DNA from: an uncultured Desulfovibrionaceae bacterium
GTDB lineage: Bacteria; Desulfobacterota; Desulfovibrionia; Desulfovibrionales; Desulfovibrionaceae
NCBI GenBank assembly: GCA_949427775.1
Contig: CASQEL010000137.1
Location: forward strand, 1-5,975
DNA: 5,975 bases
Direction of reading: 5' to 3'
Shown: in pieces, positions 5,199-5,975 of the stretch
Position numbering within the stretch: the stretch's first letter is position 1
Layout: each line of letters starts with the position of its first letter
Notes under the pieces: model-generated
Told to the model about the DNA's origin: nothing
Databases searched by the model: none
The model's input: the letters and a program-made list of their open reading frames with translations, nothing else
Translations under genes and position numbers: made by a program

Positions 5199-5975
5199 CT
5201 ACTTGGTGATGAAGTCAGCCCATTCGCACACATCGAAGAAGGAACCGTCCGCCGCTGCGGACCGCAGCTCTACCGCATGTTCCGGCATGGTCACGCCCAG
5301 GATATGCCGCGTCATGATGCCCGCCGCCGAGTCGGCGTCCCGCGGATCGCCCCAGCCCCATTCCAGATGCAGGCGGCCCAGAAGTTCCACAGCGTTTTTG
5401 CGCTGCCGCCTGCCGTCATCATTTTTCTTGAAAAGGCCGCTGTCCTCATGCAGATAGCGATCCCAATCCGTTATAATTTCCAGCGGATAGGGACGCGGCC
5501 CCTGCTCGGCGCGCAGCATGTAGTGCGCGCGGCGGCCATTGCTGTAATGGATGTCATACCGGCGTACCGAGGCATCCAGCACTTCAAAGTCAAAGGTGGA
5601 CGGCCAAACGAGATAGCGCGTTCCTTTTTTCAGATGGGAAAGGTGCGTCGGCACGTTCTCCCCCTCGGCAAAATACCAGGTACGGAACCAATCTTCACGC
5701 GGCTTGCCCTTTTCATCGGTATTGGGCAGGCAGCACGGCACATCCCATGCCACCGGACGCCCGTCAGGCGTGCGCCATTGCAGGCGGGTGAAATTTCCTT
5801 CACATTGTCTGCCGCACAGCTCCCAGAACTGCGGAGCACAGTTTTCGGCCAGTTTGCGGAAGCGGCGGGCCGCATCCATGGCAATGTAGAGCGGGGCCTT
5901 GCGACGGAAAATCCCTGCGGAGACATGCAGCGGCAGGATATGCCGTACCCTGCCGAAACGCCGCTCATAGGCCCC
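5199..5975 (-). CDS. Uncharacterised protein of the type III cas operon, C-terminal part (5' end beyond right edge)
   Basis: The frame is open from the right edge to TAG at 5201-5199, giving 258 visible residues. An ATG at 5879 exists, but the frame continues upstream with well-formed sequence ('YERRFGRVRHILPLHVS', then 'FRRKAPLYIAMDAARRF'), so that ATG is probably internal. The stop lies 10 nt before the Cas7 ATG, so it belongs to the same operon. Visible features: a Cys-containing segment 'FWELCGRQCEGNF', a 'VPCCLPNTDEKGK' turn, a tryptophan- and tyrosine-rich middle ('DWFRTWYF', 'YLVWPSTFDFEVLD'), and 'RPYPLEIITDWDRYL'. A basic patch ('KKNDDGRRQRKN') precedes 'LLGRLHLEWGWGDPRDADSAAG'. I do not recognise a family. 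A RAMP-type subunit or a fused RAMP C-terminus is plausible by position, but no clear glycine loop ends the protein. It is not Cas10: no GGDD motif is visible in this part. Confidence 0.8.
   Translation of the reverse strand, partial: GAYERRFGRVRHILPLHVSAGIFRRKAPLYIAMDAARRFRKLAENCAPQFWELCGRQCEGNFTRLQWRTPDGRPVAWDVPCCLPNTDEKGKPREDWFRTWYFAEGENVPTHLSHLKKGTRYLVWPSTFDFEVLDASVRRYDIHYSNGRRAHYMLRAEQGPRPYPLEIITDWDRYLHEDSGLFKKNDDGRRQRKNAVELLGRLHLEWGWGDPRDADSAAGIMTRHILGVTMPEHAVELRSAAADGSFFDVCEWADFITK

Noticed and set aside
1..5975. CRISPR repeat array
   Set aside because: No regularly spaced repeats of 25-40 nt are visible in the non-coding stretches, all of which are under about 210 nt.

Overview
The window carries the end of one type III CRISPR-Cas gene block, the end of a cas6 gene, and between them two genes that are not ordinary cas genes. 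The DNA is GC-rich by eye, with mostly clear Shine-Dalgarno sequences and two convincing intrinsic terminators, so it is bacterial. A proteobacterium of the Desulfovibrio sort would fit, but that is an impression from style and not a marker-gene result. No CRISPR repeats, tRNA, rRNA or transposase are visible.

Left edge (1-427, + strand): the last 141 codons of a Cas6-family crRNA-processing endoribonuclease. It converges on a minus-strand gene, and a terminator hairpin sits between them at about 465-497.

Middle (594-2754, - strand): two accessory genes. The upstream one (1360-2754) is a 464-residue fusion of an N-terminal JAB/JAMM metallo-isopeptidase domain to a ThiF/MoeB/E1-type adenylyltransferase. 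The downstream one (594-1151) is a 185-residue LRAT/H-REV107-type papain-like acyltransferase or phospholipase with a glycine/alanine-rich, membrane-like C-terminal half. They are separated by about 208 nt that may contain a 12-codon leader peptide. A terminator (2899-2925) and a second hairpin with a T-tract (2779-2826) separate them from the cas operon, so they look like their own transcription unit or units.

Right (2962-5975, - strand): four tightly packed cas-type genes read right to left. They are an unrecognised protein cut by the window edge, a Cas7 backbone subunit (Csm3/Cmr4 group), a small alpha-helical Cmr5/Cas11-like subunit, and a divergent RAMP protein that may be the Cas5-like subunit. 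Junctions are a 10-nt gap, a TAATG overlap and an ATGA overlap, which implies translational coupling and one effector complex. Cas10 and the crRNA array would have to lie outside the window.

The most interesting point is the JAB-E1 fusion plus LRAT-type enzyme lodged between cas6 and a type III effector operon. It joins ubiquitin-like conjugation chemistry to a lipid-acting enzyme inside a CRISPR locus. Whether this is a functional CRISPR accessory module, an independent defence system parked in the locus, or a chance neighbour cannot be decided from this window.
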